From Klebsiella pneumoniae (lineage in GTDB: Bacteria; Pseudomonadota; Gammaproteobacteria; Pseudomonadales; UBA5518), in contig CAMAXE010000031.1 of the NCBI GenBank assembly GCA_945862145.1, positions 1 to 46,049 on the forward strand: a stretch of DNA of 46,049 nucleotides. The letters run 5' to 3'. Below the pieces are notes generated by a model. The model had not been told where the DNA came from and searched no databases. It saw nothing but the letters and a program-made list of their open reading frames with translations. Below are positions 6,661 through 14,485 of the stretch, piece after piece. Position 1 is the stretch's first letter, and each line of letters opens with the position of its first letter. A program made the translations under genes and the position numbers.

Positions 6661-8235
6661 TCAGCCCTCGAGTTGTGGGCCGGCGGCAATGATGGCCGGG
6701 GCAACGCCGCTGAACTTCTGAAAGTTCTGCACGAATTTCTGGATGAGCTCGCTTTTGGCGCTCGCGTAGGCCGCCGGATCTTCCCAGGTGTCGCGCGGGT
6801 CGAGCATCCTCGACTCGACGTGCGGCACCGATACAGGAACGTCCAGATTGAGTCCCGGGAGGTGACGGGTGGCTACACCCGACAGGGCACCGCTCTGGAT
6901 CGCCGCGATGATGGCGCGGGTGGTGGGAATCGGGAAGCGGTAGCCCTTGCCGCCCGCGCCACCCGAGCCTGCGGTCCAGCCGGTGTTCACAAGGTACACG
7001 GTGCTGCCGAAGCCCTCGACGCGCTTCATCAGCAAATCTGCGTAGACGTGCGCGGGTCGCGGGAAGAACGGCGCGCCAAAGCAGGTCGAGAAGGTCGATT
7101 TAATGCCGCTGCCGGCGCCCATTTCGGTGGAGCCGACCAGCGCGGTGTAGCCACTCAGGAAGTGATAGGCCGCTGCTTCCTTCGACAGGATGGATACCGG
7201 GGGTAATACACCGGTGACATCGCAGGTGAGAAAGATGACGGTTTTCGGTTCGCCTGCGGCATTGGCGTCGGCGCGCTTCTCGATGTGCTCGCGCGGGTAG
7301 CAGCAGCGGCCGTTCTCGGAGATCGTGGTGTTGTTGTAATCGGCCACGCGGTGGTGGTCGTGGGTGGTGACGTTCTCAACGATCGAGCCGAAACGGATCG
7401 CGTCCCAGATCACTGGCTCGTTCTTGCGGCTCAGGTTGATCGTCTTGGCGTAGCAGCCGCCTTCCATATTGAACACCGAGCCCTTGGCCCAGCCGTGCTC
7501 GTCGTCGCCGATCAGGTAGCGCTCGGGGTCTGCCGACAGCGTGGTCTTGCCCGTGCCCGACAGGCCGAAGAACAGCGAGACGTCACCGTCCTGGCCCACG
7601 TTGGCGGCACAGTGCATCGGCAGCACATCCACGGCGGGGAGCAGGTAGTTCTGCACGGAGAACATCGCTTTCTTCATCTCGCCGGCATAGCGCATGCCCG
7701 CCAGCAGCACCTTGCGTTGCGCGAAGTTGATGATCACCGCGCCGTCGCTGTTGGTGCCGTCACGCTCGGGCACGCAGCTGAAGGTGGGCATGTTCAGCAC
7801 CTGCCACTCGTCGCGGCCGCCCGGGTTGTAGGCATCGGGCCGGATGAACATGTTGCGGGCAAAGAGGTTCTGCCATGCGGTGCCGGTGGTGACCCTGATG
7901 GGTATGTAGTGGGCCGGGTCCTGGCCCACGTGCAGATGGCTCACGAAGCGGTCGTGGCCATCGGCGAATTCGACGACACGGTCCCACAGCGCGCTGAACT
8001 GACCCGCGTCGAACTTGCGGTTGATGCCGCCCCAGTCGATATTGGCGCTGCTGCCGGGCTCATCGACGATGAATCGGTCTGCCGGGGAGCGGCCGGTGCG
8101 CTTGCCGGTGGTTACCACCAGCGCGCCCGTGTCGGCCAGGTGTCCTTCCTTGCGCCGTATCGCGTGCTCCACCAAGAGCGCGGCGCTCAGGTCGGCGTAG
8201 AGGGTGCTGCTCGAAATCGTTCCCGTCTCCATCAT
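6661..8235 (-). CDS. pckA: Phosphoenolpyruvate carboxykinase (ATP)
   Basis: This 524-residue enzyme converts oxaloacetate and ATP to phosphoenolpyruvate, CO2 and ADP, the first step of gluconeogenesis. It has the P-loop GLSGTGKT (224-231), the family signature LIGDDEHGW (241-249), the substrate-loop TGRSPADRF near residue 47 and [19 protein letters not shown]. Length is normal. Two consecutive ATG codons open the gene; 8235 is used here and 8232 is equally possible. It is preceded by hslO on the same strand with a 119-bp gap, so it probably has its own promoter. The order pckA-hslO-hslR-yrfG is common in gammaproteobacteria. Confidence 0.97.
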   Translation of the reverse strand: MMETGTISSSTLYADLSAALLVEHAIRRKEGHLADTGALVVTTGKRTGRSPADRFIVDEPGSSANIDWGGINRKFDAGQFSALWDRVVEFADGHDRFVSHLHVGQDPAHYIPIRVTTGTAWQNLFARNMFIRPDAYNPGGRDEWQVLNMPTFSCVPERDGTNSDGAVIINFAQRKVLLAGMRYAGEMKKAMFSVQNYLLPAVDVLPMHCAANVGQDGDVSLFFGLSGTGKTTLSADPERYLIGDDEHGWAKGSVFNMEGGCYAKTINLSRKNEPVIWDAIRFGSIVENVTTHDHHRVADYNNTTISENGRCCYPREHIEKRADANAAGEPKTVIFLTCDVTGVLPPVSILSKEAAAYHFLSGYTALVGSTEMGAGSGIKSTFSTCFGAPFFPRPAHVYADLLMKRVEGFGSTVYLVNTGWTAGSGGAGGKGYRFPIPTTRAIIAAIQSGALSGVATRHLPGLNLDVPVSVPHVESRMLDPRDTWEDPAAYASAKSELIQKFVQNFQKFSGVAPAIIAAGPQLEG

Positions 8236-8354
8236 GTTTCCCGTATGGCGTTAGTGAAGGACGACTGGGCCTGGCTATCAGCCCGGCTTCCCGCGTGGGG
8301 GAGCGATTATGGCAAAAAGCCCCGGCCGCGTGAACGCCCCCAGGTGGTGAGCCC

Positions 8355-9221
8355 TCAGTGGCGGGTCGGGGCCGGAATATCGGGGCCGAACAGCAGCTCC
8401 AGGGCCGCAGCGTCGAAGCGATACTCCTGCTGGCAGAACTCGCACTGAATCTTGATCAGGCCCTGCTCGGCCAGCACCGACCGTGACTCCGCCTCGCCAA
8501 TGGCCTGTAGCGTCGTGGCTGCACGCGTGCGCGAGCAGCGGCAGCCGAAAGCCACGCGCTCCGGCGGTTGCAGCCGTACCCCTTCCTCATGAAAGAGCTT
8601 CCAGAGCAAGCGCTCGAAGGGATCCGTCAGGAGTTCCTCGCTGCGCACCGTGGCCGACAGCTGGCGCAGATGCTCCCATTCGGGGTCGGTCGATCGCCCC
8701 CCCGGCAGCACCTGCAGCATCAAACCCGCGGCTGTTACGCCATCGCTGGCAAGGCGGATCAAGGTCGGTAACTGCTCGGACTGATCGAAATAGTCTTCCA
8801 GGCAGCCGGCGAGCTCGGGTCGCTCCAGTGGCACGATGCCTTGGTAGCGCTGCCCCTGGTCCGGGGTGATGGTGATCGCCAGGCTGCCGCTGCTCAGCAT
8901 CGCCCCGAAACCCGTTGCGTGGGCACCCTCTGCTACCCGGGCATAGCCGCGCAGGCGGCGGTCGTGCCCGCACTCGGCGAACAGCAGCGGTACGGAGCCC
9001 TCGCTGCGCGCCTGCAGGCTTAGGGAGCCGGAGAATTTCAGTGTTGCCGCCAGCAGTGCACTCGCAGCCAGCGCCTCGCCGAGCAACCCGGCTGCAGGCG
9101 GGGGATAGAAGTGCTGTGCCAGTACATCCGTCAAGGCGGTTCCCAGCCGCACGATGCCCCCGCGCACGGCAACACCCTCGAAGTCGAAGCAGCGCAGGCA
9201 ATCCAGTTCGGGCTCGTTCAT
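8355..9221 (-). CDS. hslO: Hsp33 redox-regulated chaperone
   Basis: This 288-residue protein is Hsp33, a cytosolic holdase activated by oxidative unfolding. The C-terminal zinc-binding redox switch is complete: C227-x-C229 (GCRCSRTR) and C260-x2-C263 (CEFCQQEYRF). The N-terminal domain shows the typical ALAASALLAATLKFSGSL and GYARV segments. The start ATG at 9221 overlaps the hslR stop, so translation is coupled. Oxidation of the four cysteines releases zinc and exposes the substrate-binding linker in known members. Confidence 0.96.
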   Translation of the reverse strand: MNEPELDCLRCFDFEGVAVRGGIVRLGTALTDVLAQHFYPPPAAGLLGEALAASALLAATLKFSGSLSLQARSEGSVPLLFAECGHDRRLRGYARVAEGAHATGFGAMLSSGSLAITITPDQGQRYQGIVPLERPELAGCLEDYFDQSEQLPTLIRLASDGVTAAGLMLQVLPGGRSTDPEWEHLRQLSATVRSEELLTDPFERLLWKLFHEEGVRLQPPERVAFGCRCSRTRAATTLQAIGEAESRSVLAEQGLIKIQCEFCQQEYRFDAAALELLFGPDIPAPTRH

Positions 9222-9610
9222 TCGCCAGCCTCCTGTTCAAAGCGGTGGATCAGGCGGCGGTCGCGCTTGTCGGGCCGGGTGGGTGGTGCCTGGAAACCGG
9301 CGCGCGCCATGCGTCGCTCGGCAGCCTCCGCCTCGCGTGCGGCGATGCTCGCGGACGTCTCCTCGTAGAGCTGCGCGGCCTCGGTGGCGCCTCTGCGCTC
9401 GGCCGAGAGGGCGCGTACAAGAACCGTTTTTTCATCGAAGCCCTGACGGATGCGGATCTCCGCTCCAAGTTCGACGTCCCTGGAGACTTTGGGCCGCGCA
9501 CCCTCGTACCAGACCTTGCCGCCCTCGATGGCATCCCGCGACAGATTGCGGGTGCGGAAGAACCGCGCCGCCCAGAGCCATTTGTCGAGCCGCACTCTCT
9601 CCTCAGGCAT
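9218..9610 (-). CDS. hslR: Heat shock protein 15, S4 domain ribosome-recycling factor
   Basis: A 130-residue protein starting at the ATG at 9610 (MPEERVRLDKWLWAARFF). The S4 RNA-binding domain covers roughly residues 5-60 (RLDKWLWAARFFRTRNLS, then DAIEGGKVWYEG), followed by a charged Ala/Glu/Arg-rich tail, as in Hsp15. Hsp15 binds free 50S subunits carrying nascent chains and helps recycle them. The frame is open 49 codons further upstream, but that would lie within yrfG, and the chosen start overlaps the yrfG stop by 8 bases. It is followed directly by hslO. Confidence 0.94.
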   Translation of the reverse strand: MPEERVRLDKWLWAARFFRTRNLSRDAIEGGKVWYEGARPKVSRDVELGAEIRIRQGFDEKTVLVRALSAERRGATEAAQLYEETSASIAAREAEAAERRMARAGFQAPPTRPDKRDRRLIHRFEQEAGE

Positions 9611-10274
9611 CGATACGCGCCAGTTCAGGCATGATTTCGTCGAAATGCAGGATCGCCGGGAAGTCTTCGACGTGCCGCGGTTCACGCGTGCTGTCGGGCT
9701 GCAGCAGGCTGAGCAGCCAGCGAATCCCGTAGCTGCGTGCCGATTCCAGCACAGCATTGTTATCGTCGATCAATAAGGTGCGTTCAGGGTTGAAGGGCTC
9801 CACGGCGTTCATCGCGGCCCAGAACCCGGGGTGTTCCTTGGCCATGCCAAAGTCGTGCGAGCAGACGATGGCATCGAACCAGCGGTCGAGCCCGGTTTCT
9901 TCCATTTTCAGATCCAGACTCTTGCGGTGCGCGTTGGTCACGAGCAGCACGCGCCGCGGCCCGTGGTGCAACCGGCCAAGGAACTCCTCAACGTGGGGGC
10001 GGATCACAATCAGGTGGCGCACTTCTTCTTTGATCGCGCGCACATCGAGGCCGAGCTCTTCTGACCAATAGTCCACGCTGTACCAGTTCAGCGTGCCGTG
10101 CTCGGCGCGGAATTGCTCGATCAGGCGGTGCCGCGCGGTGGCATGTTCCTCGCCCTTAATCTCGGCGTAGCGCCGCGGCAGGTGCTCCATCCAGAACAGG
10201 TTGTCGAAGTGCAGGTCGAGCAGGGTGCCGTCCATGTCGAGCAGCACTGTGTCGATCTCGTTCCAGTTCACCAT
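9603..10274 (-). CDS. yrfG: GMP/IMP 5'-nucleotidase YrfG-like, HAD superfamily
   Basis: This 223-residue HAD phosphatase has motif I DMDGTLLDL near residue 13, motif II LLVTNAHRKSLD, and a motif III/IV region with SHDFGMAKEHPGFW and TLLIDDNNAVLESA. The overall sequence follows YrfG, which dephosphorylates GMP and IMP. It is the first gene of the minus-strand run yrfG-hslR-hslO and is divergent from nudE across about 125 bp, the same arrangement as in many gammaproteobacteria. No unusual residue is visible. Confidence 0.92.
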   Translation of the reverse strand: MVNWNEIDTVLLDMDGTLLDLHFDNLFWMEHLPRRYAEIKGEEHATARHRLIEQFRAEHGTLNWYSVDYWSEELGLDVRAIKEEVRHLIVIRPHVEEFLGRLHHGPRRVLLVTNAHRKSLDLKMEETGLDRWFDAIVCSHDFGMAKEHPGFWAAMNAVEPFNPERTLLIDDNNAVLESARSYGIRWLLSLLQPDSTREPRHVEDFPAILHFDEIMPELARIDA

Positions 10275-10399
10275 GTCGGGGCCGGTCTCCGTGAGGCCGC
10301 GTCTGCAAGCGCTGCGGGTAGGCCAGTCTACGGGTATTTGCCGGGAGCGTCAGGCGGCGAGCGACGCGTATAGTTCGGGTTTTAAGTCTGAGCCTGATC

Positions 10400-10960
10400 A
10401 TGAGCGAGCAGCAAAAACCCGAGATCCTGTCCGCGCGCTGGGTAGCCCACACGCGGCTCTTTCATGTCGAGGAGCAGCAACTGCGCTTTGCCAATGGCGT
10501 GGAGCGCACCTACGAGCGTCTGAACCCCGGTTACCACGGTGCCGTGATGGTGGTGGCGGTCGACAGCGGCGGGCGCATGGCACTGGTGAGCGAGTACGGC
10601 GCGGGCTTTGGTGATTACTACCTTTCGTTCCCGAAGGGCGCGCTGCAGCCGGAGGAAAGCGTCCTCGACGCCGCCAACCGTGAGCTCATGGAGGAGGCGG
10701 GCGTTGGTGCGCACCAGCTCGAGTTGTTGGCCGAACTTGCCCTCTCCCCCTCCTACATGGGTAACCGCATGAGCCTGGTGCTGGCGCGCGATCTCTTCGA
10801 GAAGCGCCTGCCCGGCGACGAGCCCGAGCCCTTGGTGGTGTCGTGGCACAGCTTCGCAGAACTGCTGGCGCTGCAGGCGGCGGGCAAGCTGCCCGAGGGC
10901 TATGCGGTGGCGGCGATGTTCCTCGCGCGCGAGCGGCTCGGGGCGCCGGTCACGGCATGA
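10400..10960 (+). CDS. nudE: ADP compounds hydrolase NudE, Nudix family
   Basis: This 186-residue protein has a full Nudix box G-x5-E-x7-REUXEEXGU (GALQPEESVLDAANRELMEEAG), preceded by GDYYLSFPKG and followed by LSPSYMGNRMSLVLA. NudE hydrolyses ADP-ribose, Ap3A and NADH to AMP and the second phosphate compound. It is divergent from yrfG and its TGA overlaps the ATG of cysQ, so the two genes form an operon, as is usual in this group. A TATAGT at 10369-10374 could be a -10 box, but no good -35 is seen. Confidence 0.95.
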   Translation: MSEQQKPEILSARWVAHTRLFHVEEQQLRFANGVERTYERLNPGYHGAVMVVAVDSGGRMALVSEYGAGFGDYYLSFPKGALQPEESVLDAANRELMEEAGVGAHQLELLAELALSPSYMGNRMSLVLARDLFEKRLPGDEPEPLVVSWHSFAELLALQAAGKLPEGYAVAAMFLARERLGAPVTA

Positions 10961-11820
10961 GCGCGCTGCCTGCGCACTGGCCCGGCGCCGTGCGGGAGGC
11001 TTGCCGTGCAGCAGGCCGCGCGATCCTTGCCGTGCGGGCTGATGCCGCTGGGCTGGGGGTGGAGCGCAAGGACGACGGCAGCCCCGTGAGCCGGGCCGAT
11101 CGCGCTGCCTCGCTCATCCTGCGCGAACGGCTTGGCGCGCTCTCGCCGTCCCTGCCCGTGGTGTGCGAGGAAGGCTCGCAGGACCCGGGAGCGTCCTCGC
11201 GTTTCTGGGTTGTGGACCCGTTGGATGGCACGCGCGAATTCCTGCGCGGCAGCGACATCTTCACGGTGAACATCGCGTTGGTGGAGGCGGGCAGGCCGGT
11301 CTTTGGCGTGATTCACCTGCCGGTGGGCGGACCGTGCTGGTGGGGAGGCGTGGGCATGGGTGCCTGGCGCGACGAAGACCCCATCAGCAGCACGCAGTGC
11401 TCAGCCGAGGCCTTGCGCATCATCACGAGTCCCTCCGAGCGCGCCGCGAACGCCCGTGGTTTTCTGGCGCGGCTCCTGCTGCGGTTTCCCGATGCCGAAC
11501 TCGCGCAGTTGCCCGGAGCACTCAAGTTCTGCCGTGTCGCCGAGGGACTTGCCGATGCGTACCCGCGTGCCACTCCGAGCGCTGCCTGGGATATCGCGGC
11601 AGGCCACGCTCTGGTGGAAGCGGCCGGCGGCTTGGTGCTGGGCGAGGATGGCGGCGCGCTGCGCTACCGGATGACCCCAGGCTGGCCGGTGGCGGGCTTT
11701 CTTGCCGCCAGGGATGCGGGGGCTAAATGGTTGGGGGAGCTTGCCCCAGAGGTTGTCCTACAGCGGGCACCGTACGACGATGGCTTTGAAACGAAACCAA
11801 GCGGAGTGCAATGCGAATGA
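10957..11820 (+). CDS. cysQ: 3'(2'),5'-bisphosphate nucleotidase CysQ
   Basis: This 287-residue member of the inositol monophosphatase fold has the metal-binding motifs of CysQ: DDGSPVSRADRAA, EEGS, WVVDPLDGTREFLRG and the C-terminal PSAAWDIAAGHALVEAAGG. It hydrolyses 3'-phosphoadenosine 5'-phosphate (PAP), the by-product of sulfate assimilation. The start ATG at 10957 overlaps the nudE stop; longer frames upstream lie within nudE. The tail after GAKWLGEL is about 30 residues longer than strictly needed and its last codons overlap the start of the next gene. Confidence 0.94.
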   Translation: MSALPAHWPGAVREACRAAGRAILAVRADAAGLGVERKDDGSPVSRADRAASLILRERLGALSPSLPVVCEEGSQDPGASSRFWVVDPLDGTREFLRGSDIFTVNIALVEAGRPVFGVIHLPVGGPCWWGGVGMGAWRDEDPISSTQCSAEALRIITSPSERAANARGFLARLLLRFPDAELAQLPGALKFCRVAEGLADAYPRATPSAAWDIAAGHALVEAAGGLVLGEDGGALRYRMTPGWPVAGFLAARDAGAKWLGELAPEVVLQRAPYDDGFETKPSGVQCE

Positions 11821-12224
11821 ACCAACTGAGCGTGCTTATGGACCTGACGGGGCGTGTCCTGCTCGGGCTGTACTTCCTGGTGCCCGGGCTGATGAAGATA
11901 ACGGGCTTTGCCGGCATGCAGGCCTACATGAGCCAGCATGGCGTGCCGTTGGTGACACCTCTCTTGGTAATGACCATCGTGCTGCAGGTCGGCGGCGGCT
12001 TGGCGCTGATCGCGGGCTGGCAGACCAGGCTAGTGGCCTTCCTGCTCGCAGGCGTGGTGCTGCTGATCTGCGTGTTCATGCATGATTTCTGGAACCATTA
12101 CGAAGGCGGCAGCCAGGCGCACGAGATGCAGAATTTCATCAAGAATCTCGGCATCTTCGCCGGCTTGCTGATCCTCGCTGCGCGTGGGGCCCCTTGCGCC
12201 TCGGTCGATGCCCGCCGCAGTTGA
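11811..12224 (+). CDS. DoxX family membrane protein
   Basis: This 137-residue protein has about four hydrophobic segments, starting LTGRVLLGLYFLVPGLMKI (DoxX hallmark) and ending NLGIFAGLLILAARG, with the family motif HDFWN in the middle. DoxX-like proteins are inner-membrane proteins linked to thiosulfate or quinone redox chemistry in some cases; here the role is unknown. There are two candidate starts, 11811 and 11817; the second makes an ATGA overlap with the cysQ stop, and a GGAG lies at 11803-11806. It is probably in the nudE-cysQ operon. Confidence 0.88.
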   Translation: MRMNQLSVLMDLTGRVLLGLYFLVPGLMKITGFAGMQAYMSQHGVPLVTPLLVMTIVLQVGGGLALIAGWQTRLVAFLLAGVVLLICVFMHDFWNHYEGGSQAHEMQNFIKNLGIFAGLLILAARGAPCASVDARRS

Positions 12225-12243
12225 CCCGTCGCAAAACGAAAGG

Positions 12244-12267
12244 TCTGACCCCCATTCTCTGACCCCC
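12244..12267. repeat. Short direct repeat TCTGACCCCC x2
   Basis: TCTGACCCCC occurs at 12244-12253 and 12258-12267 in the 119-bp gap before the photolyase. Such GGGTCAGA-type motifs often mark ends of small mobile elements, but no transposase is present, so this may be a scar. Confidence 0.4.
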
Positions 12268-12343
12268 CCGTTCTCCGTTGTTCCGGGGTCCGCGTGATGA
12301 TGCTCACGCCAAACCACATCGTGCACCCGAGCGTAAGCGGGCC

Positions 12344-13819
12344 ATGGATTCCCCTGCACTTATCTGGTTCAAGCGCGATCTGCGCGTGCACGATCACGCG
12401 CCGCTTGCGGCCGCGTTGCGCTCGGGCTGCGTGGCGGCGCTCTTCGTCATCGAAGACGAATGGCTTGCGAGCCCCGAGTGCGATTCGCAGCACCTCGCCT
12501 TTGCCCTCGAGTGCCTCGTCGAGTTGCGTGCATCGCTGCGTGCCATTGGCGTGCCACTCCTTGTGCGTCGCGGCCGCTTGCCGGACTTACTGGATCGGTT
12601 GCGCGCAGAGTTTCCCTTCCAGCGCCTGCTGAGCCACGAGGAGACCGGAAGCGGGTGGACCTATGCCCGCGATCTGCGCGTGGCGCGCTGGTGCCGGGAG
12701 ACTGGCGTGGCGTGGGAGGAATTCCCCCAAACCGGCGTGGTGCGCAGGCTGCAGGGCCGTAACGGCTGGGCCGCGCGCTGGGAGCAGCGCATGCGCCAGC
12801 CAGTGGTGGCAGCGCCGCAGTCATTGCGTGGCGCGCGCGGGCTCGGTGAAAGCGAGATCCCCGCGCTCGCGGCGCTGGGTCTGGAGCCTTCCAGGCCCTT
12901 GCCTGCCGCAGGGGAGCGAGCGGGTTCAGCGGTGCTCGCGAGTTTTCTGGATGCACGCGGGCGCACGTATCGCTCCAGCCTGTCCAGTCCCTCCAGCGCA
13001 TGGACGGGTTGCTCGCGTCTCTCGGCGCACCTTGCCTTCGGTACACTTTCGATGCGCAGCGTGTACCAGCAAACGCGCTCGCGCGTCGCTGACCTGCGCG
13101 GCTCGGGTGACCTGGAGGCGCGGCGCTTCGCGTGGCACCTCGAGGGTTTCGCGGCAAGGTTGCACTGGCACTGCCACTTCATGCAGAAACTCGAAGATGA
13201 GCCCGCAATCGAGTTCCGCAATTTCTCCCGTACCTGCGACGGGTTGCGTGAAGGCGATTTCGACCGGGAACGCTTCGCTGCCTGGTGCGAAGGACGCACA
13301 GGTTTTGCGATGGTCGACGCCTGCATGCGCAGCCTGAACGCCACCGGATGGCTCAATTTCCGTATGCGCGCGATGCTGGTCAGCTTTGCGGCGTACCACC
13401 TGTGGCTGCATTGGCGAGAACCGGGCATTCACCTTGCCCGGCAGTTTCTCGATTTCGAGCCCGGTATTCATTGGAGCCAGATGCAGATGCAGTCCGGCAC
13501 CACCGGCATCAACACGCTGCGCATCTACTCGCCGGCAAAGCAGGCCGCCGATCACGATCCCACCGGAGCCTTCGTGCGGCAGTGGGTACCGGAGTACGGC
13601 ACCAGCGCCTACCCGCGCCCGATTATCGACGAGCGCGAGGCAGTCAGGCGCGCCAAGGAACGGCTCTACGGCCTGCGCAAGACCCACACAGCGCGGGGCG
13701 AAGCAGCGGCAATCCAGCAGAAACACGGCTCCCGCAAGAGCGGGCTGGCGCAGACGGACAAGCCCCGGCGCAAGCGCGGCAACATGCCCGATGTGCGGCA
13801 GGCTGAGTTGTTTGACTGA
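12344..13819 (+). CDS. Cryptochrome/photolyase family FAD-binding protein
   Basis: This 491-residue protein begins IWFKRDLRVHDHAPLA, the conserved N-terminal strand and helix of photolyases, and has the C-terminal FAD-binding domain with LEGFAARLHWHCHF, ACMRSLNATGWLNFRMRAML and GTTGINTLRIYSPAKQA. The last segment differs from the classic CPD-photolyase NGGWQWAAGTGTD motif and is typical of a separate bacterial subgroup. It probably repairs UV photoproducts or senses blue light. Start: ATG at 12344 fits the family N-terminus; the frame is open to 12278 but the extra residues are not conserved. The basic Lys/Arg-rich tail before AELFD is an extension. Confidence 0.9.
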   Translation: MDSPALIWFKRDLRVHDHAPLAAALRSGCVAALFVIEDEWLASPECDSQHLAFALECLVELRASLRAIGVPLLVRRGRLPDLLDRLRAEFPFQRLLSHEETGSGWTYARDLRVARWCRETGVAWEEFPQTGVVRRLQGRNGWAARWEQRMRQPVVAAPQSLRGARGLGESEIPALAALGLEPSRPLPAAGERAGSAVLASFLDARGRTYRSSLSSPSSAWTGCSRLSAHLAFGTLSMRSVYQQTRSRVADLRGSGDLEARRFAWHLEGFAARLHWHCHFMQKLEDEPAIEFRNFSRTCDGLREGDFDRERFAAWCEGRTGFAMVDACMRSLNATGWLNFRMRAMLVSFAAYHLWLHWREPGIHLARQFLDFEPGIHWSQMQMQSGTTGINTLRIYSPAKQAADHDPTGAFVRQWVPEYGTSAYPRPIIDEREAVRRAKERLYGLRKTHTARGEAAAIQQKHGSRKSGLAQTDKPRRKRGNMPDVRQAELFD

Positions 13820-13839
13820 GCGGCCGGTTACCCGGCCGC
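13820..13839. terminator. GC-rich hairpin between convergent genes
   Basis: GCGGCCGG (13820-13827), loop TTAC, CCGGCCGC (13832-13839): a perfect 8-bp stem right after the photolyase stop and 20 bp before the end of the convergent 80-aa gene. No T-run follows on either strand, so it is a likely but not certain bidirectional terminator. Confidence 0.6.
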
Positions 13840-13859
13840 AGGAGCTCGCGTTACGGGCC

Positions 13860-14102
13860 TCAGGCCACCTGGCGTGAGCTGGTGCTCGCCAGATCCGTAC
13901 GGCGCAGGTAGTACTCGGTGGGATGTACCCTGCCGCGCTCGTCGATGGACGCTGCGTGCACGATGCCGAGGATGTCGCCCTCTGCATCGCTGATCACCGT
14001 CTCGTAGCCCTTGTGCCGGATATCCGCGCTCGGGCAGCGGTTGATGCGACGCTTGAAATCGCGGTAGTCGACCCTGACGAAAAAGCTCTCGAGATCTTTC
14101 AT
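13860..14102 (-). CDS. Small SOS-controlled protein of unknown function
   Basis: An 80-residue soluble protein from the ATG at 14102 (MKDLESFFVRVDYRDFKRR). It is rich in charged residues, with GYETVISDAEGDILGIVHAA in the middle and HPTEYYLRRTDLA near the end. There is no signal peptide or membrane helix and I do not recognise a family. A start at 14120 is possible but would lie inside the LexA box, whereas 14102 leaves a short leader after the predicted promoter. The gene is divergent from the recCBD region. The LexA box at 14120-14139 overlaps its -10 element, so induction by DNA damage is a strong prediction. The function is not known. Confidence 0.75.
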   Translation of the reverse strand: MKDLESFFVRVDYRDFKRRINRCPSADIRHKGYETVISDAEGDILGIVHAASIDERGRVHPTEYYLRRTDLASTSSRQVA

Positions 14103-14119
14103 GGCTGGAGTTCCATACA

Positions 14120-14139
14120 TACTGTGTTTGCGTACAGTA
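14120..14139 (-). promoter_or_regulatory. LexA (SOS) box
   Basis: Read on the minus strand the site is TACTGTACGCAAACACAGTA. This matches the TACTGT-N8-ACAGTA form of the gammaproteobacterial LexA consensus at every fixed position. It overlaps the -10 element of the promoter of the 80-aa gene, the classic position for LexA repression. Confidence 0.85.
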
Positions 14140-14163
14140 TAGTTGACATCTTCATGTCTGCAA
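14136..14163 (-). promoter_or_regulatory. Predicted sigma70 promoter of the 80-aa SOS gene
   Basis: On the minus strand, TTGCAG (14163-14158) and TATACT (14141-14136) are separated by 16 bp. Five of six bases of the -10 match consensus. The -10 overlaps the LexA box, and the expected transcription start is about 25-30 bases before the ATG at 14102. Confidence 0.65.
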
Positions 14164-14265
14164 GGCGAAAGCAGAATATCCGCGAACGCCCCCCGTTGTA
14201 ACCACATCTAGTGGTTTTCTGTCCCGCTAAGGACAACATCTGGTGTCTGTTACGTTCTATCTCGG

Positions 14266-14379
14266 TTACCAGCCCAGTTTGCCGCGGAACATGAAGAACA
14301 CCGCGCCGAGCAGGCAGGGCCCCGTCCAGAGATAGGCTAGCGTCAGTTTCTCGCGCAGGTAGTGCTGGCGCCCGAGCAT
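14266..14379 (-). pseudogene. DUF486 (DMT-type) membrane protein, C-terminal fragment
   Basis: A 37-codon minus-strand frame reads LREKLTLAYLWTGPCLLGAV followed by FFMFRG. This resembles the extreme C-terminus of DUF486 small multidrug-like proteins (KLDYLWAGLCLCGAVYFIFR type). The rest of the gene (about 80 residues) is missing; upstream the frame quickly loses similarity and meets a stop near 14453. It is probably a decayed remnant lying between the SOS-box gene and recC. Confidence 0.55.
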
Positions 14380-14485
14380 AGCGGCGGTGTGCGCAGGCCG
14401 CATCGATGGCCTTCCGTTGCTGGGTGGCGCTGCGCCACAATGAACTCCGGCCTAGGCTTCGCAGGACGCGTTCGCGGTCTATTCC

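Noticed and set aside
14143-14148. Plus-strand TTGACA as a -35 box for recC
   Set aside because: No -10 element is found 15-19 bp downstream on the plus strand; the promoter on the minus strand is much better supported.
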